Source: Vallitalea longa
GTDB lineage: Bacteria > Bacillota > Clostridia > Lachnospirales > Vallitaleaceae
Length of the DNA stretch: 64,000 bases
Assembly (NCBI RefSeq): GCF_027923465.1
Contig: NZ_BRLB01000023.1
Span: forward strand, 1 to 64,000
Reading direction: 5' to 3'
Shown: positions 28,044 to 37,705 of the stretch, piece by piece
How positions within the stretch are numbered: the first letter of the stretch is position 1
Layout: every line of letters starts with the position of its first letter
The notes under the pieces: generated by a model
Databases searched by the model: none
What the model was told of the DNA's origin: nothing
The model's input: only the letters and a program-made list of their open reading frames with translations
Made by a program: the position numbers and the translations under genes

Positions 28044-28562
28044 TTGTTAGAAAGATTCTTTCCATCAGAGTATGCTGATTCTATAAGACAGATTGACTAT
28101 AAGAAATTATATGAAGAAGGATATAGAGGTATATTATTTGATATAGATAATACGCTTGTTCCTTATGATATGGAACATCCTAATAAAGAGATTATAGATT
28201 TATTTGAAGATATTAAGAAAATGGGATTCAAAATTGCATTAGTATCAAATAACAATAAGATACGGGTTACTACTTTTAATGAAAAACTTAAGGTTTTTGC
28301 AATTCACAAAGCTTTGAAACCAATGACTAGAAATCTAAAGAGAGCTATGCAGGCTATAAAGACTAATAAAAAAAATACTGTTTTAGTAGGAGATCAGATA
28401 TTTACAGATATATATGGTGGAAATCGAATAAAAATAAAAACAATATTAGTTGTGCCTATAGCAGAAAAAGAAGAGTGGATTACGAAAATCAAAAGAAACA
28501 CAGAAAAGAAAATCATAAAAGCTTACTTAAAGAGGGTAAAAAAAAATGAGACAAAAAATTAA
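28044..28562 (+). CDS. yqeG: YqeG-family HAD phosphatase
   Basis: 172 residues with the HAD signature FDIDNTLVPYD (nucleophile Asp and acid/base Asp), the Ser/Asn of motif II in ALVSNNN, Lys in HKALKP and the acidic motif GDQIFTDIYGGN. Start codon TTG. This family sits beside aroE in Firmicutes, as here, where aroE overlaps its 3' end. It belongs to the phosphatidylglycerophosphatase-like HAD type IIIA branch; the exact substrate in Firmicutes is not settled. Confidence 0.92.
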   Translation: MLERFFPSEYADSIRQIDYKKLYEEGYRGILFDIDNTLVPYDMEHPNKEIIDLFEDIKKMGFKIALVSNNNKIRVTTFNEKLKVFAIHKALKPMTRNLKRAMQAIKTNKKNTVLVGDQIFTDIYGGNRIKIKTILVVPIAEKEEWITKIKRNTEKKIIKAYLKRVKKNETKN

Positions 28563-29409
28563 TGGAGAGACAAAAGTTTTAGGACTTATAGGTAACCCAA
28601 TTGAACATACGATTTCACCTATCATTCATAATATCTTGGCTTCCAAGCTAGATATGAATTATGTGTATTTACCATTCAAAGTAGAAAATGGTATGCTTGA
28701 TAAAGCTATTGAAGGTGCGAGAGCACTTAATATAAAAGGACTTAATGTAACTGTACCGTATAAAGAACAAGTAATGGATAAATTAATAGAAATCACACCT
28801 TTTGCAAAGCAAATAGGCGCAGTAAACACGTTGAAATTCACAGATAATGGATATATTGGGTATAATACAGATGCAGATGGACTTAATGCATCTTTAATAA
28901 AAAACTCAATCAAACTAAAAGACAGTAAGATTGTAATCATTGGAGCAGGAGGCGCTGCAAAAGCAGTAGGAATGCTTTGTGCAAGAGAAAAATGTAAAAA
29001 GATAACGATTATTAATAGAACTGTTATAAAAGGACAAATACTTGCTAATAATATTAGACAATATTATAATGTCGAGACCAAAGTATTAGGATTAGATGAG
29101 ATTGGTAAAATAGAACCCTTTGATATTGCAATACAGACTACACCTATAGGAATGTCACCAAAGGTACATGATAATCCAATTGATGATACTGATTTTTATA
29201 AAAAGTTTCATATAGCTGTAGACCTCATTTATAATCCTACAAAAACAGAATTTCTGGAAGAAGCTGAAAAGAACGGTATAAAAATATTGAACGGTTTTGG
29301 GATGCTTTTTTATCAAGGTATCAAAGCATATGAAGTTTGGAATGATATTATAATCACTGAGGATATACTAGAAGATGTCATGAATGAATTAATTAATTTA
29401 TATGGATAA
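28546..29409 (+). CDS. aroE: Shikimate dehydrogenase
   Basis: 287 residues. It reduces 3-dehydroshikimate with NADPH. The substrate motif is in NPIEHTISPIIHN, the catalytic Lys/Asp pair in LNVTVPYKEQ and NTDADG, and the Rossmann glycine-rich turn in IGAGGAAKAV. The start overlaps yqeG by 17 bases. It is followed at once by aroK and aroQ, a shikimate-pathway operon. Confidence 0.96.
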   Translation: MRQKINGETKVLGLIGNPIEHTISPIIHNILASKLDMNYVYLPFKVENGMLDKAIEGARALNIKGLNVTVPYKEQVMDKLIEITPFAKQIGAVNTLKFTDNGYIGYNTDADGLNASLIKNSIKLKDSKIVIIGAGGAAKAVGMLCAREKCKKITIINRTVIKGQILANNIRQYYNVETKVLGLDEIGKIEPFDIAIQTTPIGMSPKVHDNPIDDTDFYKKFHIAVDLIYNPTKTEFLEEAEKNGIKILNGFGMLFYQGIKAYEVWNDIIITEDILEDVMNELINLYG

Positions 29410-29421
29410 AGGAGTGTATAA

Positions 29422-29925
29422 ATGGTAGATAATATTTTATTAGTAGGCTTTATGGGAAGTGGAAAATCCGTAGTAGGTAAACAATTATCTAAAATACTTG
29501 ATAGAAATTTTATAGATACAGATGAAGAAATTGAGAAAAAAGAAAATAGAAGTATAAAAGATATTTTTGATATTGATGGAGAAAATTATTTCCGTAGTGA
29601 AGAAACAAAATTTTTACAATCATTAATAGAAAAAGATAATACTATAATATCAACTGGTGGAGGTATAGTTCTAAAAGAACAAAATAGGGAATTACTAAAA
29701 AAAATAGGTAAGGTTATTTTTTTGCATGCTGATGTTGAGCATATAATTAATAATATTAAAGATAATGATACCAGACCTTTGCTACAAACAGATGATTATG
29801 TAAAAACCATATCAGAAATGCTCGAATCAAGAGAAGATAAGTATCTTAGCACAGCAGATATTATAATTCAAACATCAGGTAAGGATGTTAAAAGTATTGC
29901 TGAAGAAATAATTTCACTATTATAA
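29422..29925 (+). CDS. aroK: Shikimate kinase
   Basis: 167 residues, the normal length. P-loop GFMGSGKSVVG near residue 8, shikimate-binding DTDEEIEK and FRSEE, and STGGGIV. It phosphorylates shikimate with ATP. Spacing to aroE is 12 bases and to aroQ 22 bases. Confidence 0.96.
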   Translation: MVDNILLVGFMGSGKSVVGKQLSKILDRNFIDTDEEIEKKENRSIKDIFDIDGENYFRSEETKFLQSLIEKDNTIISTGGGIVLKEQNRELLKKIGKVIFLHADVEHIINNIKDNDTRPLLQTDDYVKTISEMLESREDKYLSTADIIIQTSGKDVKSIAEEIISLL

Positions 29926-29947
29926 TAAATTAAAAAGGATAATATAT

Positions 29948-30376
29948 ATGAAGAAAATTACAGTAATCAATGGTCCTAATCTCAACTTTCTTGGGATTAG
30001 GGAAAAAAGTGTATATGGTAATAGAGATTATAATGATCTAATTAAAATGATTGAAGAAGCTGCAGATAAACACCAGATAGAAATAGATACTTTTCAATCC
30101 AATTCAGAAGGGGAAATTATAGATAAGATTCAACAATGTTATTTTGAAGAAGTTGATGGGATAGTTATTAATCCAGGAGCTTATACCCACTATAGCTATG
30201 CAATAAGAGACGCTATAGCATCTGTAAATATAAAAACTATTGAATTACACATATCTAATATACATGAAAGAGAAGATTTCCGTAAGATATCTGTGATTGA
30301 GCCAGTTTGTGCAGAACAAATATATGGAAAAGGTTTGGATGGTTATATTATTGCGATAGAACATATTTTAAAATAA
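29948..30376 (+). CDS. aroQ: 3-dehydroquinate dehydratase, type II
   Basis: 142 residues. Typical NGPNLNFLGIRE at the start, the flexible loop with catalytic Arg/Tyr, FQSNSEGEIIDKI, INPGAYTHYS, and ELHISNIHEREDFR with the catalytic His. Third shikimate gene of the operon. Confidence 0.97.
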   Translation: MKKITVINGPNLNFLGIREKSVYGNRDYNDLIKMIEEAADKHQIEIDTFQSNSEGEIIDKIQQCYFEEVDGIVINPGAYTHYSYAIRDAIASVNIKTIELHISNIHEREDFRKISVIEPVCAEQIYGKGLDGYIIAIEHILK

Positions 30377-30416
30377 ATTTATTATGTATCAATTAATGGT
30401 AAAGGAGAGATCATAA

Positions 30417-31487
30417 ATGACAAGGTTACAACAATTTGAATCAAAATTAGATGAACTAGAATTAGATGCAACAATTATAAAAGGAAGTTATAATAGAAGA
30501 TATCTTAGTGGTTTTACAGGTTCCAATGCTTATTTGTACATATCAAGAAACATGAAAAAACTATTAACAGACTTCAGATACGTAGAGCAAGCAGGAAAAC
30601 AAGCTTCTCAATTTGACATAATAGATTATACGAGAGAAGGTTTGTTTCCAACGCTCAATAAACTTATAAAAGAAGATAATTCCAAAATAATAGGATTCGA
30701 AGACCATGTATTGACATATCAGGAATATAAACAATTCGCAGAAGGATTAGACATCATGGAATTCACTCCTATGGGAAATATCGTTGAGAAAATTAGAATG
30801 GTTAAAGACGATAAAGAATTAGAATGTATCAAAAAAGCGGCTTCCATTGGAGATCTGGCGTATAAACATATATTAGAATTCACAAAACCTGGAGTTACGG
30901 AGAAGGAAGTTGCTCTAGAATTAGAAACTTGTATGAAAAAGAACGGGGCTGAGAACCTTTCATTTGATACAATAGTTGCATCTGGACTCAATTCATCATT
31001 GCCACATGCTACTCCTTCAAAGAAGAAGATAGAAGAAGGAGATTTCGTTACACTTGATTTTGGATGTATTTACAAAGGTTATTGTTCAGATATGACAAGA
31101 ACTTTTGTAGTAGGAAAAGCTAGTGAAAAGCAAAAAGAAATATATAATATAGTACTAGAAGCACAACTAAAAGCATTAGATGCAGTAAAAGCAGGTTGTG
31201 TAGGTAAAGATATTGATAAAATCGCTCGTGATGTCATTACAGAAAAAGGATATGGAGATAATTTCGGACATGGATTAGGTCACTGTGTTGGATTATTCAT
31301 ACATGAAGAACCAAGATTCTCTGTTGGAGATGAAACCGTTTTTACAGAGAATATGGTAGTAACTGTTGAGCCAGGAATATATATACCTGGATTCGGTGGT
31401 GTAAGAATAGAAGATTTAGTATGTGTAACCAAAGATGGCATGGTTAACTTCGTTTCTTCTCCAAAACAATTAATTGAAGTAGTATAA
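30417..31487 (+). CDS. Xaa-Pro aminopeptidase (M24 family)
   Basis: 356 residues: an N-terminal creatinase-like domain (about 1-125) and a C-terminal pita-bread domain. Metal ligands are seen in LDFGCIYKGYCSDMTRT (two Asp), FGHGLGHCVG (His), and the glutamates of TVEPGIYIPG and GVRIEDLV. Cleaves the bond before proline in peptides. Adjacent to efp, the usual arrangement in Firmicutes, where EF-P relieves stalling at proline runs. Confidence 0.94.
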   Translation: MTRLQQFESKLDELELDATIIKGSYNRRYLSGFTGSNAYLYISRNMKKLLTDFRYVEQAGKQASQFDIIDYTREGLFPTLNKLIKEDNSKIIGFEDHVLTYQEYKQFAEGLDIMEFTPMGNIVEKIRMVKDDKELECIKKAASIGDLAYKHILEFTKPGVTEKEVALELETCMKKNGAENLSFDTIVASGLNSSLPHATPSKKKIEEGDFVTLDFGCIYKGYCSDMTRTFVVGKASEKQKEIYNIVLEAQLKALDAVKAGCVGKDIDKIARDVITEKGYGDNFGHGLGHCVGLFIHEEPRFSVGDETVFTENMVVTVEPGIYIPGFGGVRIEDLVCVTKDGMVNFVSSPKQLIEVV

Positions 31488-31546
31488 TTAAGCTTCCTAA
31501 TTATTATAATAAGTTATATAAGTTTTAATAATTCTTATAAAACTAT

Positions 31547-31575
31547 TGAAAAAATTTCCGTATTAGTTTACACTA
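31547..31575 (+). promoter_or_regulatory. Putative promoter of efp
   Basis: TTGAAA and TACACT with 17 bases between, 31 bases before the efp start codon. Confidence 0.5.
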
Positions 31576-31605
31576 TAAAAGATAAAAGTTAGGGAGGAAA
31601 TATAT

Positions 31606-32163
31606 ATGGTATCAGCTGGAGAATTTAGAAATGGTCTAACTATTCAATATGAAAATCAAATATACACTGTTGTTGAATTTCAACATGTTAAACCAGGTAA
31701 AGGAGCTGCGTTTGTTAGAACAAAGCTTAAGAACTTGAAAACTGGTTCAGTTATTGAAAAGACATTTAGACCAACTGAAAAAATGCCAAAAGCACATATT
31801 GAACGTAAGGATATGCAGTATCTATATACTGATGGCGATTTATTCCATTTTATGGATATCGAAACTTACGACCAGATAGCAATCAATAGTGATCAAATAG
31901 GTGACACTTTAAAATTTGTTAAAGAAAACGATATGGTTAAAATCTTAAGCCACGAAAACGAAGTTTTCGGAATAGAGCCTCCATTATTTGCTGAATTGGA
32001 AATAATTCATACAGAGCCAGGAGTAAAAGGTGATACAGCTACTGGAGCTACTAAACCAGCAGAAGTTGAAACTGGTGCTAGTGTCAATGTTCCATTATTC
32101 GTTAATATCGGAGATAAGATTAAGATTGATACTAGAACAGGTGAATACTTATCAAGAGTATAA
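31606..32163 (+). CDS. efp: Elongation factor P
   Basis: 185 residues, standard three-barrel length, with the N-terminal KOW-like domain and the modification loop in [11 protein letters not shown] (residue about 32 is the conserved Lys). It binds stalled ribosomes at polyproline. The start follows GGGAGG. A terminator follows. Confidence 0.98.
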   Translation: MVSAGEFRNGLTIQYENQIYTVVEFQHVKPGKGAAFVRTKLKNLKTGSVIEKTFRPTEKMPKAHIERKDMQYLYTDGDLFHFMDIETYDQIAINSDQIGDTLKFVKENDMVKILSHENEVFGIEPPLFAELEIIHTEPGVKGDTATGATKPAEVETGASVNVPLFVNIGDKIKIDTRTGEYLSRV

Positions 32164-32176
32164 TATGATATTAAAT

Positions 32177-32211
32177 AAAAGCCAAGATTATAAATGGCTT
32201 TTATTTTTTTT
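32177..32211 (+). terminator. Intrinsic terminator after efp
   Basis: AAAAGCCA pairs with TGGCTTTT; a run of T follows. Confidence 0.85.
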
Positions 32212-32276
32212 GCTACAATATATGTTTTTGAAATTTTAGTCTCTATAATGTATTCGGTTGATTAATATATGATGAA

Positions 32277-33398
32277 TTATTTTCTGTAAATTGCTCTTGG
32301 CTTAACGTAATTATTTTTTTTCTTGCAGATAGAGATGAATGCCATTGAAGTTATAGGTATACTGAATATCAATCCTATACTACCACATAGAGCCCTCAAT
32401 ATTTCTCCTGCTACTTGATCTGAATTGATGAATTGTATTAATGACCTGTCATATAAGAAAAATACCAAAATCATGCTTATGGAATTACCTGCATATGCAA
32501 GAATTAATGTATTGGACATAGTACCCATTATATCTTTACCAATTCTCATTCCTGCTCTAAAAAGCTGATCTTTACTAATTCTAGGGTTATTCTCATAAAG
32601 CTCTCCCATAGAAGAAGCAATAGACATACTAACGTCCATAATTGCACCTAGAGCCCCTATGATAATACCTGCATATAGCAGATCTCTAAAGTTAAGATTA
32701 TATCCTTCTGTAAAATATGATAGAAGTTCTACATCTTCATCACCAATACCTTGAATATGGGTTAATGCTCCAAAATAGAATGTCAAAAGACCCGCACTGA
32801 TTACTCCACCTATGGTACCGATTATAGCTGCATAGGTCTTAATATTGAAGCCTCCGATGATGGACAATGTAATTAAAGTTGATATTATACTTATTATGCT
32901 TACTACAATAACTGGATTATATGATTTCATGATGAATGGGAAAAAGGCAAAAAGAATTAACGAAACACATATCGCCAAGCTCATAATTGAATAAAAACCG
33001 TTTTTTCCTCCAAATAACAGTAAGGCTCCAATAAAAACTAATAATAAATATAAAAGGTATTTGTCACGGGCATATGAATAGACTCTACCATTTTCAATAG
33101 TTTCTCCTACCTGATTACCTACGATAATAATTTCATCACCCGATTCGACAATAATTTTATATATCGATGCAGTATTGATTATATTCTCCACTTCTACCTC
33201 GCTGGATAAATCTTTTTCGGTCAATCTGACAAGTACTCGTTGATAACGCATGAAATTCTCTTCGTCAATTGTATCTTCTATAATATTTATTACTTTTCCA
33301 TGAATATATTTCCACTCATTAGAAGTTTCTTCATTACCATTTACATCTATAGGGTTAATAAATAATAAACATATAAATAATAGATAAATAATTCTCAT
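32277..33398 (-). CDS. YibE/F-family membrane protein
   Basis: 373 residues. A signal-like N-terminal helix, an extracytoplasmic domain of about 90 residues (OB-like strands), then about seven hydrophobic segments. The hallmark stretch AGIIIGALGAIMDVSMSIASSM and the following helix identify the family. Function unknown, possibly transport. It is the only - strand gene in the core cluster, inserted between efp and spoIIIA. Confidence 0.9.
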   Translation of the reverse strand: MRIIYLLFICLLFINPIDVNGNEETSNEWKYIHGKVINIIEDTIDEENFMRYQRVLVRLTEKDLSSEVEVENIINTASIYKIIVESGDEIIIVGNQVGETIENGRVYSYARDKYLLYLLLVFIGALLLFGGKNGFYSIMSLAICVSLILFAFFPFIMKSYNPVIVVSIISIISTLITLSIIGGFNIKTYAAIIGTIGGVISAGLLTFYFGALTHIQGIGDEDVELLSYFTEGYNLNFRDLLYAGIIIGALGAIMDVSMSIASSMGELYENNPRISKDQLFRAGMRIGKDIMGTMSNTLILAYAGNSISMILVFFLYDRSLIQFINSDQVAGEILRALCGSIGLIFSIPITSMAFISICKKKNNYVKPRAIYRK

Positions 33399-33550
33399 GA
33401 AAATTACTCCTTTTTTTATACAAGCTTTTTAATTATACAATATATGATTCAACAGGTTTGATTATGTTAAATATTCGTTTTTACAATTTCAACATTACAT
33501 GTATATAAGCTGACAAGAGTGATTTATAGAATATAAATATAGTTATTTGG

Positions 33551-33583
33551 CTGTATTAAATTAAAGATGGGGAAGTTGAGTTA
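33551..33583 (+). repeat. Dispersed intergenic repeat, copy B
   Basis: CTGTATTAAATTAAAGATGG followed by GGAAGTTGAGTTA. Nearly identical to copy C at 39687, and upstream of the spoIIIA operon. Confidence 0.65.
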
Positions 33584-33600
33584 AATAGAAATTTCTTATC

Positions 33601-33627
33601 ATAAAAGAGTATGTATGGACATATATT
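33601..33627 (+). promoter_or_regulatory. Possible sigma-E promoter of spoIIIA
   Basis: An ATA-type -35 (33601-33603) and CATATATT (33620-33627), 16 bases apart; 6 of 8 positions fit the sigma-E -10 consensus CATACAAT. Weak, supported mainly by the known mother-cell control of spoIIIA. Confidence 0.3.
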
Positions 33628-33650
33628 ATTTTAAGAAAGGTGGACAAGTG

Positions 33651-34610
33651 ATGAAAAAAGAAACTATTGAAAAAATATTAACAACAGATCTTAGAGGATG
33701 GTTAAGTTCATTGAATAATGAAGAATTGCAATTATTACAAGAAATAAGATTAAGAACTAATAAACCTCTTATCATAAGAATAGATAATAAAGAATATTTT
33801 CTACATGATAATAATTTGTGGAAAGACGATGAAGATGTATATATAGTAACTGAAAAAGATATAAAAGACACTATAGAGTTCATAAGCAATTATTCATTAT
33901 ATGCATTTGAGGACGAGCTCCGTAATGGGTATATAACAGTAGATGGAGGACATAGAGTAGGATTGGCAGGAAAAGTAATCGTAGAAAACAATAAGGTGAA
34001 AACTATGAAGAACATAACTTGTATAAACATCAGGATATCTCATGAGATAAAGGGTTGCTCCAATAGAGTTATTCCATACATATTACAAGATAATAGAATA
34101 TTACATACATTGATAATATCTCCTCCTAGATGTGGTAAAACAACGCTATTGAGAGATATTGTTAGACAGCTTTCTAACGGTTTCAAGAGTAATAAAGGAA
34201 TAACAGTTGGTGTTGTTGATGAAAGATCAGAAATTGGAGGCTGTTATAGAGGTATTCCTCAAAATGATATAGGTATCAGAACAGATATACTTGACGGTTG
34301 TCCCAAAACGGAAGGAATGTTGATGCTTATAAGATCCATGTCTCCACAAGTTATTGCTGTAGATGAAATAGGAAGTAGCAATGATATAGAAGCAATTGAT
34401 TTTGTTATTAATGCTGGTTGCAAAATGATATGTACCGTTCATGGCTCATCTCTTGTAGAAGTAAAAAACAAACCTATCTTAGAGAAATTGATTGGCAAAA
34501 ATATATTTGAAAGATTCATAGTGCTAGAAAGCAAGAACGGTATTGGCGACATCAAAAAAATATATGACAAACAATTCAAACTGATGAGTATTGTAATTGA
34601 AAATCAGTAG
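33651..34610 (+). CDS. spoIIIAA: Stage III sporulation protein AA (ATPase)
   Basis: 319 residues from the ATG at 33651, chosen because AAAGGTGG lies 7 bases before it. P-loop PPRCGKTTLLRD, Walker B VIAVDEIG; secretion-ATPase family. It powers the SpoIIIA-SpoIIQ channel between mother cell and forespore. First gene of the complete spoIIIA operon. Confidence 0.96.
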   Translation: MKKETIEKILTTDLRGWLSSLNNEELQLLQEIRLRTNKPLIIRIDNKEYFLHDNNLWKDDEDVYIVTEKDIKDTIEFISNYSLYAFEDELRNGYITVDGGHRVGLAGKVIVENNKVKTMKNITCINIRISHEIKGCSNRVIPYILQDNRILHTLIISPPRCGKTTLLRDIVRQLSNGFKSNKGITVGVVDERSEIGGCYRGIPQNDIGIRTDILDGCPKTEGMLMLIRSMSPQVIAVDEIGSSNDIEAIDFVINAGCKMICTVHGSSLVEVKNKPILEKLIGKNIFERFIVLESKNGIGDIKKIYDKQFKLMSIVIENQ

Positions 34611-34629
34611 GTCTAGGAGATGATAGTTT

Positions 34630-35151
34630 ATGATTATAAAAATATTAGGTGCTACATTGATTTTGATGTCTTCATCACTTATTGGTTTCTATTATAGTAA
34701 AAGCTACATAAGAAGAAGTGAAGATCTACGTACCTTTAAAAAAGCTTTAATCTTGTTAAGAGGAGAAATAAATTATTCATTATCTCCTATGCCAGAAGCG
34801 TTAGAAGATATTAGCAAAAGATTCGATCATGAAATATCAGATTTCTTTAGATCCATAGCAGAGGAATTGAAACTCAACTTAGGCAAATCACTAACTGAAG
34901 TATGGAAGAAAAAAGCAGAAGAAATATTAAAGAGAACATATCTAAACCCTATAGATATAAAGAACATAATGATATTTAGTGAAAATATAGGATATTTGGA
35001 TAAAGAAATGCAAACCAACAATATTAATTTACTTCTTGAACAGATAAATGAAGAAATAAAAACTTCTATAGAAAACGACAACAAATATAACAAGTTATAT
35101 AGAAGCTTAGGAGTTCTTGGAGGAATATTAGTTATTGTATTATTTATTTGA
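34630..35151 (+). CDS. spoIIIAB: Stage III sporulation protein AB
   Basis: 173 residues. Membrane segments at each end (about 3-20 and 155-172) flank a helical domain, matching the type II secretion GspF-like topology. The first segment is followed by YYSKSYIRRSEDL and LLRGEINYSLSPMPEAL, typical of this protein. 19 bases after spoIIIAA. Confidence 0.94.
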   Translation: MIIKILGATLILMSSSLIGFYYSKSYIRRSEDLRTFKKALILLRGEINYSLSPMPEALEDISKRFDHEISDFFRSIAEELKLNLGKSLTEVWKKKAEEILKRTYLNPIDIKNIMIFSENIGYLDKEMQTNNINLLLEQINEEIKTSIENDNKYNKLYRSLGVLGGILVIVLFI

Positions 35152-35196
35152 CATAAGATGATTTGTAGTAATGCTTAATCTGAGGGGAGGGTAATT

Positions 35197-35391
35197 ATGG
35201 ATATATCCATTGTTTTTAAAATAGCTGCAGTCGGAATAGTAGTAGCAGTGTTGAACCAATTATTAAAAAAAGCAGGAAAAGATGAGCAAGCTATGTTAAC
35301 TACTCTTGCAGGATTAGTTGTTGTCCTTTATTGGATTGTAGAATATATAAGTGAACTCTTTGATAAGATACAAACGACATTTCAATTATAA
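35197..35391 (+). CDS. spoIIIAC: Stage III sporulation protein AC
   Basis: 64 residues, two membrane helices, LNQLLKKAGKDEQAM between them. Start after GGGGAGGG. Confidence 0.95.
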   Translation: MDISIVFKIAAVGIVVAVLNQLLKKAGKDEQAMLTTLAGLVVVLYWIVEYISELFDKIQTTFQL

Positions 35392-35429
35392 ATTTGAAGG
35401 ATAGTTACTGTTTTGAAAGGAATGTTTTG

Positions 35430-35816
35430 ATGGAAGCTGTACAAGTTGTTATTATCGGAATTGTTTCAACCATATTAATAGTTATGCTGAAAAAGAGTAA
35501 TGCTGAGTTTAGCATTTATATAGGTATTGCAGCTAGTATAGTTATTTTATTTATTATTATAGATAAGCTTAGTGTAATCTTAGATTTGATATCTAGGATT
35601 ACAGGTCTAATCAATATTAATGATATATATATTAAAATATTATTACAAATACTAGGAATCGCTTTTATAACAGAATTTGGAGCACAGCTATGTAAAGATG
35701 CAGGTCAACAGGCTATAGCAAGTAAAATAGAAATGGTTGGTAAGATAATGATATTGATTATTTCTATGCCTGTAATATTATCAATCATCAATATGATAAC
35801 TAATATTTTAGTTTAG
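35430..35816 (+). CDS. spoIIIAD: Stage III sporulation protein AD
   Basis: 128 residues from the ATG at 35430, after GAAAGGA; an upstream TTG at 35394 has no binding site. Four hydrophobic segments with TEFGAQLCKDAGQQAIASKIE, the family's conserved stretch. Confidence 0.95.
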   Translation: MEAVQVVIIGIVSTILIVMLKKSNAEFSIYIGIAASIVILFIIIDKLSVILDLISRITGLININDIYIKILLQILGIAFITEFGAQLCKDAGQQAIASKIEMVGKIMILIISMPVILSIINMITNILV

Positions 35817-35861
35817 ATGAATAATTGATAATAGTTAAAAGCAAATTATAGGAGAATACTT

Positions 35862-37022
35862 ATGAAAAGACTTAGATGGTTATTTATAATAGCTATAGTT
35901 CTAAAGATATCATCTATAAATGTATCTGCATCATCAGATGTAGATACCATATTAAATGAGCAAGAAAAAGTAATTGAATATGATAATATTCAATCGGCGG
36001 TAGATGAAATATTGATTGACAACAGTGAAGTGAAAATAGATTTCAGAGAAACCTTGAATAAAGTTATTACAGGTAATTTAGATTTAAATATCAATGATAT
36101 ATTTACAATGATATTGAATAATGTTTTTATTGAGGTTAGAAACAATATAAATCTGATTATAGAGTTGATAGCCATAGCTCTGATAGCGGCAGTATTTACT
36201 AATTTTACTAATGCTTTTAATAATAAATATGTTGGTGAGGTTGGCTATTTTGTAGTTTTTTTGTTAATGTCAACTATCATTTTGAAATCATATAACATAT
36301 TGAATGACATTGCAGTAAAAGTATTAACCAATTTACAGACATTCATTGAAACTCTTGTACCTAGTTTATTTGCCGCAACTGCTCTGTCTGGTAATTATAC
36401 ATCGACTATTTTATATAGTCAGATTATGTTGATAATCATTGGTATTGTAGAAAATATAATTCTCAAGTACGTTGTACCTTTTGTATACATAATTATAATT
36501 CTTGAAATAATCAATAGTATTACTGAAGAAAACATATTATCAAAAATGGTAGAGTTATTTAAAACTATTGTAAATTGGGGTATTAAAACTATAGTTATTA
36601 TTTTCGCTGGAGTACTGGCAATACAGAGCTTCACAACACCTGTTATAGATGGAATAGCTAATAAATCAGTAAAAGTTGCAGTATCAGCTATTCCGTTTGT
36701 GGGTACTACTTTAAGTGGTGTAGCAGATACGGTACTGGGTTGTGCTGTGTTGATTAAGAATGGAATAGGTATTGTTGCACTGATAATTATTATAATCATA
36801 TGTCTTATACCTATAATTAAAATTCTTGTTGTCTCATTATTGTATAAATTCGCGTCAGCTATAATTCAACCTATATCTGATAAGCGTATAGTTAATTGTC
36901 TATCAAGTATAGGAGATATATGTTTTATACTTTTAGGTATAGTTGTTATTACTGCTTTTTTATTCATAATAACTATAACAATAATATTAAGTGCGACAAG
37001 TATAACTGCTTACATAAGATAA
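35862..37022 (+). CDS. spoIIIAE: Stage III sporulation protein AE
   Basis: 386 residues. Signal peptide (LRWLFIIAIVLKISSINVSA), an extracytoplasmic region of about 65 residues, then about eight membrane segments. FATALSG-like and PFVGTTLSGVADTVLGC are family markers. Membrane component of the feeding-tube channel. Confidence 0.95.
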   Translation: MKRLRWLFIIAIVLKISSINVSASSDVDTILNEQEKVIEYDNIQSAVDEILIDNSEVKIDFRETLNKVITGNLDLNINDIFTMILNNVFIEVRNNINLIIELIAIALIAAVFTNFTNAFNNKYVGEVGYFVVFLLMSTIILKSYNILNDIAVKVLTNLQTFIETLVPSLFAATALSGNYTSTILYSQIMLIIIGIVENIILKYVVPFVYIIIILEIINSITEENILSKMVELFKTIVNWGIKTIVIIFAGVLAIQSFTTPVIDGIANKSVKVAVSAIPFVGTTLSGVADTVLGCAVLIKNGIGIVALIIIIIICLIPIIKILVVSLLYKFASAIIQPISDKRIVNCLSSIGDICFILLGIVVITAFLFIITITIILSATSITAYIR

Positions 37023-37045
37023 ATAATTTTTGAAGGACTGATAAT

Positions 37046-37660
37046 ATGAAAAGTTTTTATGATTTCATTAGAAATATCGTTTTGTTTTTATTACTTGCAA
37101 AAATATTAGAATATCTTATACCTAATGGGAACATGAAAAAATATTTCAAACTATTTTCTGGTATTATTCTGATAATTATTATTTTAACTCCAATAATTAA
37201 ATATAATGGAATACTGGAGAGACTTAACCTAAATATTATAGAAAATGAATTTAAGATTAATTACTCTAATTCGCAAGATATAAATAATGATTACTCGGAT
37301 GTTCATAATGAAATAACTATGAAAATATATAAAGAAAAAATAATTACTCATATAAAAGATTTATTAAATGAAGACAACATACATGCCATAAAGGCTTCAG
37401 TAGTAGTTGAAGAGGATATTAATACTGAAGGATATGGCGAAATAAAAGAAATATATTTGACAATAAGTAATGATACAACTGACAAAGAATCTAACTTAGA
37501 GAGAGTAAAAATAGAAAAAGTTCTCATAGGAGAATCAGGTAAAGAACAAGATCTGAGGACATCACAAGATATTTTATTAGAAAAAAAAATAAAAAATATT
37601 ATTAAAAACTTCTATAAACTATCCTCTAATAATATACATATTACTATAGAGACATGTTAA
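37046..37660 (+). CDS. spoIIIAF: Stage III sporulation protein AF
   Basis: 204 residues: two N-terminal membrane helices, then a ring-building-motif-like soluble domain in the intermembrane space. The markers are IRNIVLFLLLAKILEYLIPNG followed by KYFKLFSGIILIIIILTPI. Position in the operon confirms it. Confidence 0.9.
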   Translation: MKSFYDFIRNIVLFLLLAKILEYLIPNGNMKKYFKLFSGIILIIIILTPIIKYNGILERLNLNIIENEFKINYSNSQDINNDYSDVHNEITMKIYKEKIITHIKDLLNEDNIHAIKASVVVEEDINTEGYGEIKEIYLTISNDTTDKESNLERVKIEKVLIGESGKEQDLRTSQDILLEKKIKNIIKNFYKLSSNNIHITIETC

Positions 37661-37705
37661 AATGTTTTACTTTGTTATAAACCCATAGAAGTACAGGAGG
37701 AAGAA

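Noticed and set aside
33485-33600. CRISPR-like or tandem array at the repeats
   Set aside because: The repeat copies are isolated and not regularly spaced; no cas genes are present.
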